Below are positions 1 to 6,205 of a DNA stretch of 64,000 bases, in pieces; position 1 is the first letter of the stretch, and each line of letters opens with the position of its first letter. Under the pieces are notes generated by a model. The model worked only from the letters and a program-made list of their open reading frames with translations. It did not search any database and had not been told where the DNA came from. The DNA comes from Kaistella antarctica (GTDB lineage Bacteria > Bacteroidota > Bacteroidia > Flavobacteriales > Weeksellaceae), in assembly GCF_900109615.1 (NCBI RefSeq), contig NZ_FOIX01000002.1, positions 434,001-498,000 on the forward strand. Reading direction: 5' to 3'. The position numbers and the translations under genes are program-made.

Positions 1-816
1 TTTTCAGGAAATATTATGCATTTTGATCTTTTGATGAAGAGTATTTTTGCGTTTGTACTGTTCTCGTTAACTGCAAGTAGTATTTATATTATCAATGATT
101 ATTCAGACATCGAATCCGATAGAAAACATCCGGAGAAAAAAGACCGTCCCTTGGCAAGTGGTGCGATTTCGAAATCAACAGCCCAAATCATTTTAGTGAT
201 TTTACTTTCGTTGATTTCTGTTTTAATGTTTCTAAGCAGTGAGTTTTTATTAGATAATCTTTGGAAATTTACCAGCATTATTGCATTTTATTTCGTGATG
301 AACTTGGCCTATACTTTTAAGTTAAAACACGTCGCCATTGTAGATGTGATGATTATTTCAATCGGTTTTGTCCTGCGGGTTTTAGCAGGAGGTTATGCCA
401 CGGGAATTTTAATTTCGCAATGGGCAATTTTGCTCACCTTTGTTTTAGCCTTAGTTTTAGCAATTGGTAAAAGGAGAGGAGAATTAATAAATGCCCAAAT
501 TTCTGGTCGTACGCGAAAATCGCTTGATGGCTATAACGTACAATTCGCAGACATTGCACTTTCAATTAGTTGCGCTTTAGCGATTGTTTGCTATTTGATG
601 TTTACCCTTTCACCAGAAGTTCAGCAGCGATTTCACCCCAGAGTCTTCTACACGGTAATATTTGTTGTTTTTGCTTTTTTGCGGTATTTGCAACAGACTT
701 TGGTTTATAATAAAACCGAATCGCCGACCAAAATTATTTATAAAGATCACTACATTCAAGTCACTTTAGTACTTTGGTTGGTCGCATTTTTATTACAAAT
801 TTATTTCAAGAAATGA
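1..816 (+). CDS. UbiA-family prenyltransferase, decaprenyl-phosphate phosphoribosyltransferase-like (5' end cut by window)
   Basis: Integral membrane enzyme that by family should join a polyprenyl phosphate to PRPP, giving polyprenyl-phosphoryl-5-phosphoribose. The frame is open from base 1 (FSGNI precedes the first ATG at 16), so the start lies outside the window and the ATG at 16 is internal. The UbiA Asp-rich motif NDYSDIESDRKHP sits at residues 27-39 counted from that ATG, followed by RPLASG, the usual DPPR-synthase signature. Several hydrophobic helices follow. The stop TGA overlaps the ATG of the DprE1-like gene (ATGA at 813-816), showing translational coupling. Lipid chain length cannot be read from sequence. 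Confidence 0.85.
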   Translation, partial: FSGNIMHFDLLMKSIFAFVLFSLTASSIYIINDYSDIESDRKHPEKKDRPLASGAISKSTAQIILVILLSLISVLMFLSSEFLLDNLWKFTSIIAFYFVMNLAYTFKLKHVAIVDVMIISIGFVLRVLAGGYATGILISQWAILLTFVLALVLAIGKRRGELINAQISGRTRKSLDGYNVQFADIALSISCALAIVCYLMFTLSPEVQQRFHPRVFYTVIFVVFAFLRYLQQTLVYNKTESPTKIIYKDHYIQVTLVLWLVAFLLQIYFKK

Positions 817-2126
817 AACCAAATTATAAACAGTCTGTAACGAGCTGGGGAAATTTTCCGGTGGTGGAAAAAGAAATGAAGTCCGAAGATTCATCTGCTA
901 AAATTAAAGAGTATGTTCGCACGCACCACGACATTATACCTCGCGGTAATGGCAGAAGTTACGGTGATTCAGCTTTATCTGAAAATATATTTTCGACAAA
1001 ACGGCTTAATAAATTTATCAGTTTCGACCGTTTGAACGGAGTGATAGAATGTGAATCCGGAGTTTTGCTTTCTGAGGTTTTAGAGGTAATTGTTCCGCAA
1101 GGATACTTTTTATTTGTCACTCCAGGAACTAAATTTATTACAGTTGGTGGAGCAATCGCGTCTGATGTTCATGGGAAAAATCACCATGCAGATGGTTGTT
1201 TTTCAGAATGCCTTATTGAGTTTTCCTTATTGAACGAAAAAGGGGAGATTCTTACTTGTTCGCGGACAGAAAATTCAGCTAAATTTTGGTCAACAATTGG
1301 TGGAATGGGCTTAACTGGAATTATCCTTTCATCAAAATTCAAACTAAAAAATATTGAAAGCAGCTATATACGTCAGGAAAGCATCAAAGCTGATAACTTG
1401 GATGAAATTTTTAACTTGTTTGACGAAAGTGAATCTTGGACGTACAATGTTGCCTGGATTGATTGTCTTCAAAAAGATAAAAATTTAGGACGAAGTATCA
1501 TGATGCGTGGCGAGCATGCCTTCAAGCACGAGTTGCCAAAAAAACTGCAAGACAATCCTTTAAAAGTGCAACTTAATAATAGCCCATCGATTCCCTTTTA
1601 TTTTCCAAATTTTGTTTTGAATAATCTGACCGTTAAATTATTTAACCTCTTATATTACTTTAAACAAAACAAAAAAGAAGTAAAGAATTTTGTGCACTAT
1701 GAATCGTTTTTCTATCCTCTGGACATAATCAACGATTGGAACCGTATTTATGGAAAGAGAGGTTTTATTCAATATCAAATGGTGATTCCAAAAGAAAGAG
1801 GTAAAGAAGGAATGAGAAAAATACTTGAAACCATTGCACAAAGTGGAAACGGCTCTTTTCTCGCTGTTTTAAAATTATTTGGAAAAGCCAATCCAGAAGC
1901 TTACAATTCCTTTCCAATAGAAGGTTACACGCTGGCTTTGGATTTTAAAGTTAATTCTAAACTGCCAAAATTGGTAGAAAAATTAGATGCAATTGTTGAA
2001 GAATTTGACGGCAGAATTTACTTAACTAAAGATTCAATGAGCAAGTCATCGCTGACCAACTATTTGAAAAATGTTCAGAATTCGAAGTTCGTTTCAATGC
2101 AGCAAAAACGAATTCAAAATAGCTAA
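813..2126 (+). CDS. FAD-binding oxidase, DprE1-like (decaprenylphosphoryl-ribose 2'-oxidase family)
   Basis: 437 aa. By family, oxidises the 2'-hydroxyl of polyprenyl-phosphoryl-ribose using FAD, the first half of the epimerisation to arabinose. The FAD-binding fold shows PRGNGRSYGD at residues 43-52 and SDVHGKNHH at about 117-125; the His at 120 corresponds to the flavin-linked region of DprE1. The C-terminal half has FYPLDIINDW and YLTKDS, typical of the D-arabinono-lactone oxidase-like domain. I chose the ATG at 813 because it overlaps the upstream stop; the earlier in-frame start at 774 lies inside the UbiA gene. The position equivalent to M. tuberculosis Cys387 (benzothiazinone target) is Ala375 here, judged from memory of that protein. 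Confidence 0.85.
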   Translation: MKPNYKQSVTSWGNFPVVEKEMKSEDSSAKIKEYVRTHHDIIPRGNGRSYGDSALSENIFSTKRLNKFISFDRLNGVIECESGVLLSEVLEVIVPQGYFLFVTPGTKFITVGGAIASDVHGKNHHADGCFSECLIEFSLLNEKGEILTCSRTENSAKFWSTIGGMGLTGIILSSKFKLKNIESSYIRQESIKADNLDEIFNLFDESESWTYNVAWIDCLQKDKNLGRSIMMRGEHAFKHELPKKLQDNPLKVQLNNSPSIPFYFPNFVLNNLTVKLFNLLYYFKQNKKEVKNFVHYESFFYPLDIINDWNRIYGKRGFIQYQMVIPKERGKEGMRKILETIAQSGNGSFLAVLKLFGKANPEAYNSFPIEGYTLALDFKVNSKLPKLVEKLDAIVEEFDGRIYLTKDSMSKSSLTNYLKNVQNSKFVSMQQKRIQNS

Positions 2127-2183
2127 TATTTTTTTAAAGTTTTAAAAAGTTCGAAATTCTATCCCGCAATTACAGTACAAAAT

Positions 2184-2909
2184 ATGATCGTATTAGGAAG
2201 CAATTCAGAAGTCGCCCAAGCGTTTGTTGAAAAAACTTTAAACGAAGGTGAAAAGTTTTCAAAAATATTTCTGTTCACCTCAAATAAAGAAACGACCGAG
2301 AAGTTTGCGAAACATCTTGAAGTAAAATTTGTTCAGCAATCTGAGATTATAGAACTTGATTTATTAAAACAGATCGAATTTACTTCTCTTGATGGAATTA
2401 ATTCCGACCTGCTCTTTTGTGCCACGGGATATCTTGGTGACGGAACTGAAGAAGGCCTTTACGATAACAGAAATACTGAAAAGATTATCGATATCAATTA
2501 TGCAAAATTGGTCCCAGTTCTTAATTTCTTCGCCGGCAAAATGGAAAGACAGAGATCAGGAACTATGATTGTCCTTTCCTCTGTGGCAGGCGACCGTGGT
2601 CGACAAAGTAATTTTATTTACGGCAGTGCAAAAGCCGCTCTAACTGCTTATTTAAGTGGATTGCGAAACTATCTGTTCAAAAAGAAAGTTCATGTTCTAA
2701 CCATAAAACCCGGCTTTATGGCAACCAAAATGACAGAAGGTTTACCTTTAAATCCTAAATTAACGGCAAGTCCGAAACAAGCTGCTGACGGAATTTATAA
2801 AGCTTATAAACAGAAGAAAAACGTTGCGTACGTTTTACCCGTTTGGAGAATCATTATGCTAATTATCAAAAATATTCCTGAGTTTATATTTAAGAAATTA
2901 AAACTTTAA
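2184..2909 (+). CDS. SDR-family reductase, DprE2-like (decaprenylphosphoryl-2-keto-erythro-pentose reductase family)
   Basis: 241 aa short-chain dehydrogenase. By family and position it should reduce the 2-keto intermediate made by the DprE1-like oxidase, completing ribose-to-arabinose epimerisation on the lipid carrier. The N-terminal Rossmann stretch VLGSNSEVAQAF (residues 3-14) replaces the textbook TGxxxGIG, as is usual in DprE2. The catalytic set is visible as SS at 132-133, Tyr146 and Lys150 (YGSAK). The C-terminus is hydrophobic and basic (IIMLIIKNIPEFIFKKLKL), suggesting membrane association. It follows the oxidase gene by 57 bp in the same direction and is probably in the same operon. 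Confidence 0.85.
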   Translation: MIVLGSNSEVAQAFVEKTLNEGEKFSKIFLFTSNKETTEKFAKHLEVKFVQQSEIIELDLLKQIEFTSLDGINSDLLFCATGYLGDGTEEGLYDNRNTEKIIDINYAKLVPVLNFFAGKMERQRSGTMIVLSSVAGDRGRQSNFIYGSAKAALTAYLSGLRNYLFKKKVHVLTIKPGFMATKMTEGLPLNPKLTASPKQAADGIYKAYKQKKNVAYVLPVWRIIMLIIKNIPEFIFKKLKL

Positions 2910-2938
2910 ATCATTTAAAAACAATTAGTCATTACCTA

Positions 2939-3526
2939 ATGAAAAAATTATACTGTTTTGATTTCGATGGAACCTTAACCTATAAAGACACTATGTTTTT
3001 GTATCTTAAATTTTACAATTCGACAAAATTTAATTTGCAGTTCATCAAACATACGCCACTCTTTATCTTATTGAAATTGAAATTGATCGATGCTGAGAAA
3101 GTGAAGAAAAGTTTCATATCTTCTATACTAAAAGGAGAGTCAAGATCGAAAATCGAAAAAAAATCAGAACAGTTTTTTACACGATATTATCCCGAAATTT
3201 TTAGAGAAAATGCCTTAGATTTCATTAAAAATATCGACCCTTTACAAACGGATTGTTATATTGTGTCTGCCTCATTGGATGTCTGGGTAAAACCTTTTGC
3301 GGAGAAATTTGGAATGAATCTTTTGGCAACACAAGGCGAGTTTAAAGATGATCTATTCACAGGTGAATTTTTAGGAAAAAACTGCAATGGTGGTGAAAAA
3401 GTGAAACGTATTGAAGAAGCAATTTCAGATAAGAAATATGATAAATCAATCGCGTTCGGTGACACTTCCGGCGATAAGGAAATGTTGGATTGGGCAAATG
3501 AAGGTCAGTTTAAATTTTTTCATTAA
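2939..3526 (+). CDS. HAD-IB family phosphatase (SerB/PSP-like)
   Basis: 195 aa haloacid dehalogenase-type hydrolase. Motif I is DFDGT with Asp8 and Asp10; motif II is the Ser in YIVSASLD; motif III/IV is KSIAFGDTSGDKEML near the C-terminus. HAD-IB enzymes remove phosphate from small substrates. The gene starts 29 bp after the DprE2-like gene on the same strand. A phosphatase is needed to turn DPPR into DPR in the arabinose-lipid route, so context suggests that role; this is inference, since in mycobacteria a PAP2-type protein (Rv3807c) was proposed. It could instead act on another phosphoester. Confidence 0.8.
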   Translation: MKKLYCFDFDGTLTYKDTMFLYLKFYNSTKFNLQFIKHTPLFILLKLKLIDAEKVKKSFISSILKGESRSKIEKKSEQFFTRYYPEIFRENALDFIKNIDPLQTDCYIVSASLDVWVKPFAEKFGMNLLATQGEFKDDLFTGEFLGKNCNGGEKVKRIEEAISDKKYDKSIAFGDTSGDKEMLDWANEGQFKFFH

Positions 3527-3565
3527 TTTTAAACTCTGAAAAAATCTAATAAAGTAAAAGTAAAA

Positions 3566-4741
3566 ATGAATAAAATTTATTTGGATAATGCTGCGACTAC
3601 GCCGCTCTCCGAGGAGGTTATTGATGCCATGGTCGATGTATTGAAAAATAATTATGGTAACCCATCTTCTACACACAGTCTTGGCCAGGAAGCAAAAATA
3701 CTTATTGAAAACGTTAGAAGAGATGTTGCTGATTACCTGAAAGTAACTCCCGCGGAAATTATTTTCACTTCGTGCGGAACCGAATCGAATAACATGATTA
3801 TAAAATCTTGCGTCGATCATTTAGAAGTTGAGCGAATTATTACGTCGCCCATCGAACACAAATGTGTGGCAGAAACGGTTTTAGAAATGAAGAAAAGAAA
3901 AGGTATTGAGGTTGTATATCTTCGTCCTGATAAAAAAGGAGACATTAGCTTGCAGCAGCTAGAAGATGCATTGAAGAGTTCTGACAAGAAAACGTTGGTG
4001 ACTTTAATGCATGCCAATAATGAAATCGGAAACATAATAGATCTCAAGAAAGTAGCCCAAATGTGTAAGGCGCATAATGCCTTATTACATTCCGATACGG
4101 TACAGTCGATGGCGCATATGGATTTGGATTTCTCAGATATTCCCGTTGATTTTGCCTCGTGTAGTGCTCATAAATTCCACGGACCAAAAGGAAGTGGATT
4201 TGCCTTCATTAGAAAAGCTTCCGGATTAAAGGGGATAATTACTGGCGGTCCACAAGAACGAAGCTTACGAGCGGGAACCGAAAATGTTTGTGGAATTGTT
4301 GGTCTCGGAAAAGCCTTGGAAATTTATTTAAAAAATATGACCGCTTATGCTAATCACATTAAAGAGATTAAACAATACGCAATTGACCAACTTTCTGAAA
4401 AAATAACAGATGTAAAATTCAACGGTAGAAGTGCCGAAATGGACAGCAGTTTATACACGGTCTTGAGCGTATTGCTTCCTTTTAAAGATCCGATGATTGG
4501 ATTAAAACTGGATATGAAAGGAATCGCCATCTCACAAGGCAGCGCTTGTTCCTCGGGGGCCGCTAAGCCTTCTATGGTAATGATGATGGTTTTAGAGGAA
4601 GAGGAGATGGATCTTACAACTCCTTTACGAGTTTCTTTCAGCCACTTTACCACAAAAGAAGATATTGATGCCTTGGTAGAAGCCGTTGCAGAAATAGCAG
4701 AATCTTTTCAAATAGAAAAAGCAAATATTGAACATAGATAG
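3566..4741 (+). CDS. Cysteine desulfurase (IscS/NifS family)
   Basis: 391 aa PLP-dependent aminotransferase class V enzyme that takes sulfur from cysteine as a persulfide for Fe-S cluster assembly or thio-modification. Seen: LDNAATTPLS at the N-terminus, HANNEIGN at 149-156, the PLP lysine Lys203 in SAHKFHGPKG, RAGTEN in the middle, and the sulfur-accepting Cys328 in SQGSACSSG. Length is normal for group I desulfurases. No iscU or suf gene is next to it, so whether it serves Fe-S assembly or tRNA thiolation cannot be told from the window. Its upstream leader is A-rich with no Shine-Dalgarno, normal for this phylum. Confidence 0.92.
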   Translation: MNKIYLDNAATTPLSEEVIDAMVDVLKNNYGNPSSTHSLGQEAKILIENVRRDVADYLKVTPAEIIFTSCGTESNNMIIKSCVDHLEVERIITSPIEHKCVAETVLEMKKRKGIEVVYLRPDKKGDISLQQLEDALKSSDKKTLVTLMHANNEIGNIIDLKKVAQMCKAHNALLHSDTVQSMAHMDLDFSDIPVDFASCSAHKFHGPKGSGFAFIRKASGLKGIITGGPQERSLRAGTENVCGIVGLGKALEIYLKNMTAYANHIKEIKQYAIDQLSEKITDVKFNGRSAEMDSSLYTVLSVLLPFKDPMIGLKLDMKGIAISQGSACSSGAAKPSMVMMMVLEEEEMDLTTPLRVSFSHFTTKEDIDALVEAVAEIAESFQIEKANIEHR

Positions 4742-4769
4742 ACAAGGAGTAAAATTGGCAAGAAAGTTG

Positions 4770-4777
4770 TAAATTTG
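4770..4777 (+). promoter_or_regulatory. -7 element (TAAATTTG) upstream of trxA
   Basis: Exact match to the Bacteroidota -7 consensus TAnnTTTG, 32 nt before the trxA ATG. No convincing -33 TTG at 17-21 nt upstream, so this is a moderate call. Confidence 0.5.
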
Positions 4778-4809
4778 GTAACTCGAAATTAATTTAAAAA
4801 TTATATAAA

Positions 4810-5127
4810 ATGGCATTAGAAATTACAGATCAATCATTTCAGGAAATGGTTTTGAATTCAGATAAACCCGTATTGGTAGATTTTTGGGCGGTATGGTGTG
4901 GACCTTGTCGTACACTGGGACCAATCATCGAAGAAGTTGCGGTAGATTTTGAAGGAAGAGCGATTGTAGGAAAAGTAGATGTAGACAACAACCAACAAGT
5001 TTCTGTAGACTACGGAATCAGAAATATTCCTACTGTTTTGATTTTCAAAAATGGAGAAGTGGTAGATAAAATTGTAGGGGTTGCTTCAAAAGAAGTGATT
5101 GCTGAAAAACTATCTGCACATTTATAA
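4810..5127 (+). CDS. trxA: Thioredoxin
   Basis: 105 aa cytoplasmic dithiol oxidoreductase. The active site WCGPC is at residues 29-33 (Cys30, Cys33) and the cis-proline loop is RNIPTVLIF. No signal peptide and normal family length. It reduces protein disulfides such as those of ribonucleotide reductase and PAPS reductase. It has its own -7 element at 4770 and a good hairpin terminator at 5150, so it is probably transcribed alone even though it follows the desulfurase by 68 bp. Confidence 0.95.
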   Translation: MALEITDQSFQEMVLNSDKPVLVDFWAVWCGPCRTLGPIIEEVAVDFEGRAIVGKVDVDNNQQVSVDYGIRNIPTVLIFKNGEVVDKIVGVASKEVIAEKLSAHL

Positions 5128-5149
5128 AAATAACTTGCTTGAAAATGAG

Positions 5150-5179
5150 TGCTTTCCTGATTAGGAGAGCATTTTTTTT
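5150..5179 (+). terminator. Rho-independent terminator of trxA
   Basis: Arms TGCTTTCCT (5150-5158) and AGGAGAGCA (5163-5171) pair with one G-U, loop GATT, followed by eight T. Confidence 0.85.
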
Positions 5180-5187
5180 GCATATTG

Positions 5188-5218
5188 TTTGCAGTGTCTG
5201 ATTAAAATTGTACTTTTG
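5188..5218 (+). promoter_or_regulatory. Bacteroidota promoter (TTTG-N19-TACTTTTG) for the tRNA-Asp genes
   Basis: TTTG at 5188-5191, 19-nt spacer, then TACTTTTG at 5211-5218: an exact match to the sigma-ABfr type promoter. The first tRNA-Asp begins 37 nt later, leaving a short 5' leader to be processed. Confidence 0.8.
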
Positions 5219-5255
5219 CACTCACCAAAAAGAAAGACGTTCTTTAAAAACTAAT

Positions 5256-5329
5256 GATCCGGTAGTTCAGCTGGTTAGAATGCCGCCCTGTCACGGCGGA
5301 GGTCGCGGGTTCGAATCCCGTCCGGATCG
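5256..5329 (+). tRNA. tRNA-Asp (anticodon GTC), copy 1
   Basis: 74 nt. Acceptor stem GATCCGG pairs with CCGGATC; D-arm contains AGCTGGTTAGA; anticodon stem CCGCC/GGCGG with loop CTGTCAC gives anticodon GTC at 5290-5292; T-arm GCGGGTTCGAATCCCGT; discriminator G73 as expected for Asp. CCA is not encoded. Confidence 0.97.
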
Positions 5330-5394
5330 CTTTTTTATTTACTATTCGTAGTCCATAAAAATACTATAAAGTTTATCAATACTTTTAAAAAATT

Positions 5395-5468
5395 GATCCG
5401 GTAGTTCAGCTGGTTAGAATGCCGCCCTGTCACGGCGGAGGTCGCGGGTTCGAATCCCGTCCGGATCG
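5395..5468 (+). tRNA. tRNA-Asp (anticodon GTC), copy 2
   Basis: Identical in all 74 positions to the copy at 5256, offset 139 bp. No separate strong promoter is seen in the 65-bp spacer, so both are probably cut from one transcript that ends at the hairpin at 5473. Confidence 0.97.
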
Positions 5469-5472
5469 CAAA

Positions 5473-5504
5473 ATCTCTCAAATCAGTTTGGGAGATTTTT
5501 TTTT
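5473..5504 (+). terminator. Terminator of the tRNA-Asp transcript, first copy of a duplicated hairpin
   Basis: Arms ATCTCTCAAA (5473-5482) and TTTGGGAGAT (5487-5496), loop TCAG, then a nine-T tract. It lies in a 40-bp stretch (5472-5511) repeated exactly at 5815-5854. The T tract ends one base before the GIY-YIG ATG at 5506. Confidence 0.85.
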
Positions 5505-5505
5505 G

Positions 5506-5745
5506 ATGAAATATTACGTTTACATACTATATTCCGAAAGTCTAGATGTTTACTACAAAGGTTTTTCAACCGATGTAGAAAAACGGTTGGAGTATCATTT
5601 AAACTCCCAACATAAATTTACTTCCAAAACAAAAGACTGGGTGATTGTTAATGTTCAAGAATTTGAAGAAAAACAAGAAGCATTACAAGAAGAAAACAGA
5701 TTAAAGAAACTTAATCGAAAATCTATAGGAAAGTTAATTGGTTAG
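5506..5745 (+). CDS. Small GIY-YIG nuclease-domain protein
   Basis: 79 aa, single GIY-YIG domain (UPF0213/YhbQ-like group). Seen: YYVYILYSES at residues 3-12 containing the first Tyr and the YVYIL strand, YKGFSTDVEKRLEYH (the YIG-equivalent with Arg) at about 17-31, and a conserved Glu later. I chose ATG 5506; an upstream in-frame start at 5419 would translate the tRNA-Asp gene and its terminator (giving PPCHGGGRGFESRPDR), a common misannotation. Such tiny GIY-YIG genes often sit next to tRNA genes in Flavobacteria; the substrate is unknown. A decayed copy lies at 5849. Expression is puzzling because the start follows a terminator T tract directly. Confidence 0.8.
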   Translation: MKYYVYILYSESLDVYYKGFSTDVEKRLEYHLNSQHKFTSKTKDWVIVNVQEFEEKQEALQEENRLKKLNRKSIGKLIG

Positions 5746-5814
5746 AATGCCGCCCTTTCATCTCGTCAGCAGCTGACGAGACGGGTTCGAATCATCTCGT
5801 TGGAGGCCGAGACC
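5738..5814 (+). other. tRNA-Asp-derived relic with inserted palindrome
   Basis: 5739-5760 repeats the D-arm and 5' anticodon arm of tRNA-Asp (TGGTTAGAATGCCGCCCT then TTCA for GTCA). 5783-5794 repeats the T-arm (CGGGTTCGAATC). Between them the 3' anticodon arm is replaced by a perfect palindrome, arms TCTCGTCAGC (5761-5770) and GCTGACGAGA (5772-5781). The acceptor and anticodon stems cannot form, so it is not a functional tRNA. It overlaps the last codons of the GIY-YIG gene. Confidence 0.7.
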
Positions 5815-5815
5815 A

Positions 5816-5847
5816 ATCTCTCAAATCAGTTTGGGAGATTTTTTTTT
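5816..5847 (+). terminator. Second copy of the tRNA-Asp terminator hairpin
   Basis: Identical to 5473-5504: same stem, TCAG loop and nine-T tract. It lies within the exact 40-bp repeat 5815-5854. Confidence 0.75.
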
Positions 5848-5848
5848 G

Positions 5849-5943
5849 ATGAAACAATACGTGTAAATTCTTTACTTGGCGACCAAAATTGATTACAATG
5901 GTTTTTCTACCGATTTAAAAAAATAATTAATACTCGCCTACAG
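5849..5943 (+). pseudogene. Decayed copy of the GIY-YIG gene
   Basis: Reading from ATG 5849 in frame gives MKQYV-stop-ILYLATKIDYNGFSTDLKK-stop-LILAY, which aligns residue for residue with the first 31 residues of the intact gene at 5506. Two in-frame stops and loss of the rest show it is dead. It follows a copy of the same terminator, as the intact gene does, so the whole tRNA/terminator/GIY-YIG unit was tandemly duplicated and then decayed. Confidence 0.75.
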
Positions 5944-5990
5944 TCTATTAGACAAATTATTAATTTTAACTATCAAATCTTAAATCATAA

Positions 5991-6176
5991 TTAATATTTA
6001 GATTTTCTTGCAGTACTAAATCCATCTTTTCTTTGGCAATTCTTTTGCTCTTCAATCAAGGTCAAAAGACCTTTTGTTTTCCCTACCTTATCCCACAAAA
6101 TATATAAATAAGAGTTCTTATCATCATCTATTATTTTGATTTGAGTAGGAAAAGAAGTAATATTGTTAGACGACAT
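5991..6176 (-). CDS. Hypothetical protein, possibly a gene remnant
   Basis: 61 aa, no family I recognise. The sequence has a plausible protein composition (FPTQIKIIDDDKNSYLYILWD, a beta-strand-like pattern) and starts with ATG after an A-rich leader. It ends in a basic tail (STARKSKY). It lies divergent from glgC with only 29 bp between the two starts. The region 5946-6205 contains nothing else that I can assign. It may be real, a truncated remnant beside the decayed GIY-YIG unit, or chance. Confidence 0.35.
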   Translation of the reverse strand: MSSNNITSFPTQIKIIDDDKNSYLYILWDKVGKTKGLLTLIEEQKNCQRKDGFSTARKSKY

Positions 6177-6205
6177 TTATTTAGTAAACTATCAAAATAT
6201 ACCAT

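Noticed and set aside
774-812. Upstream start of the DprE1-like gene
   Set aside because: Lies within the UbiA coding region; the ATGA overlap at 813 is the natural start.
5419-5505. Upstream in-frame start that would extend the GIY-YIG protein by 29 residues
   Set aside because: This stretch is the tRNA-Asp gene and its terminator; translating it gives PPCHGGGRGFESRPDR, a known artefact.
5738-5814. Third tRNA gene
   Set aside because: Acceptor and anticodon stems cannot pair; only D-arm and T-arm fragments remain.
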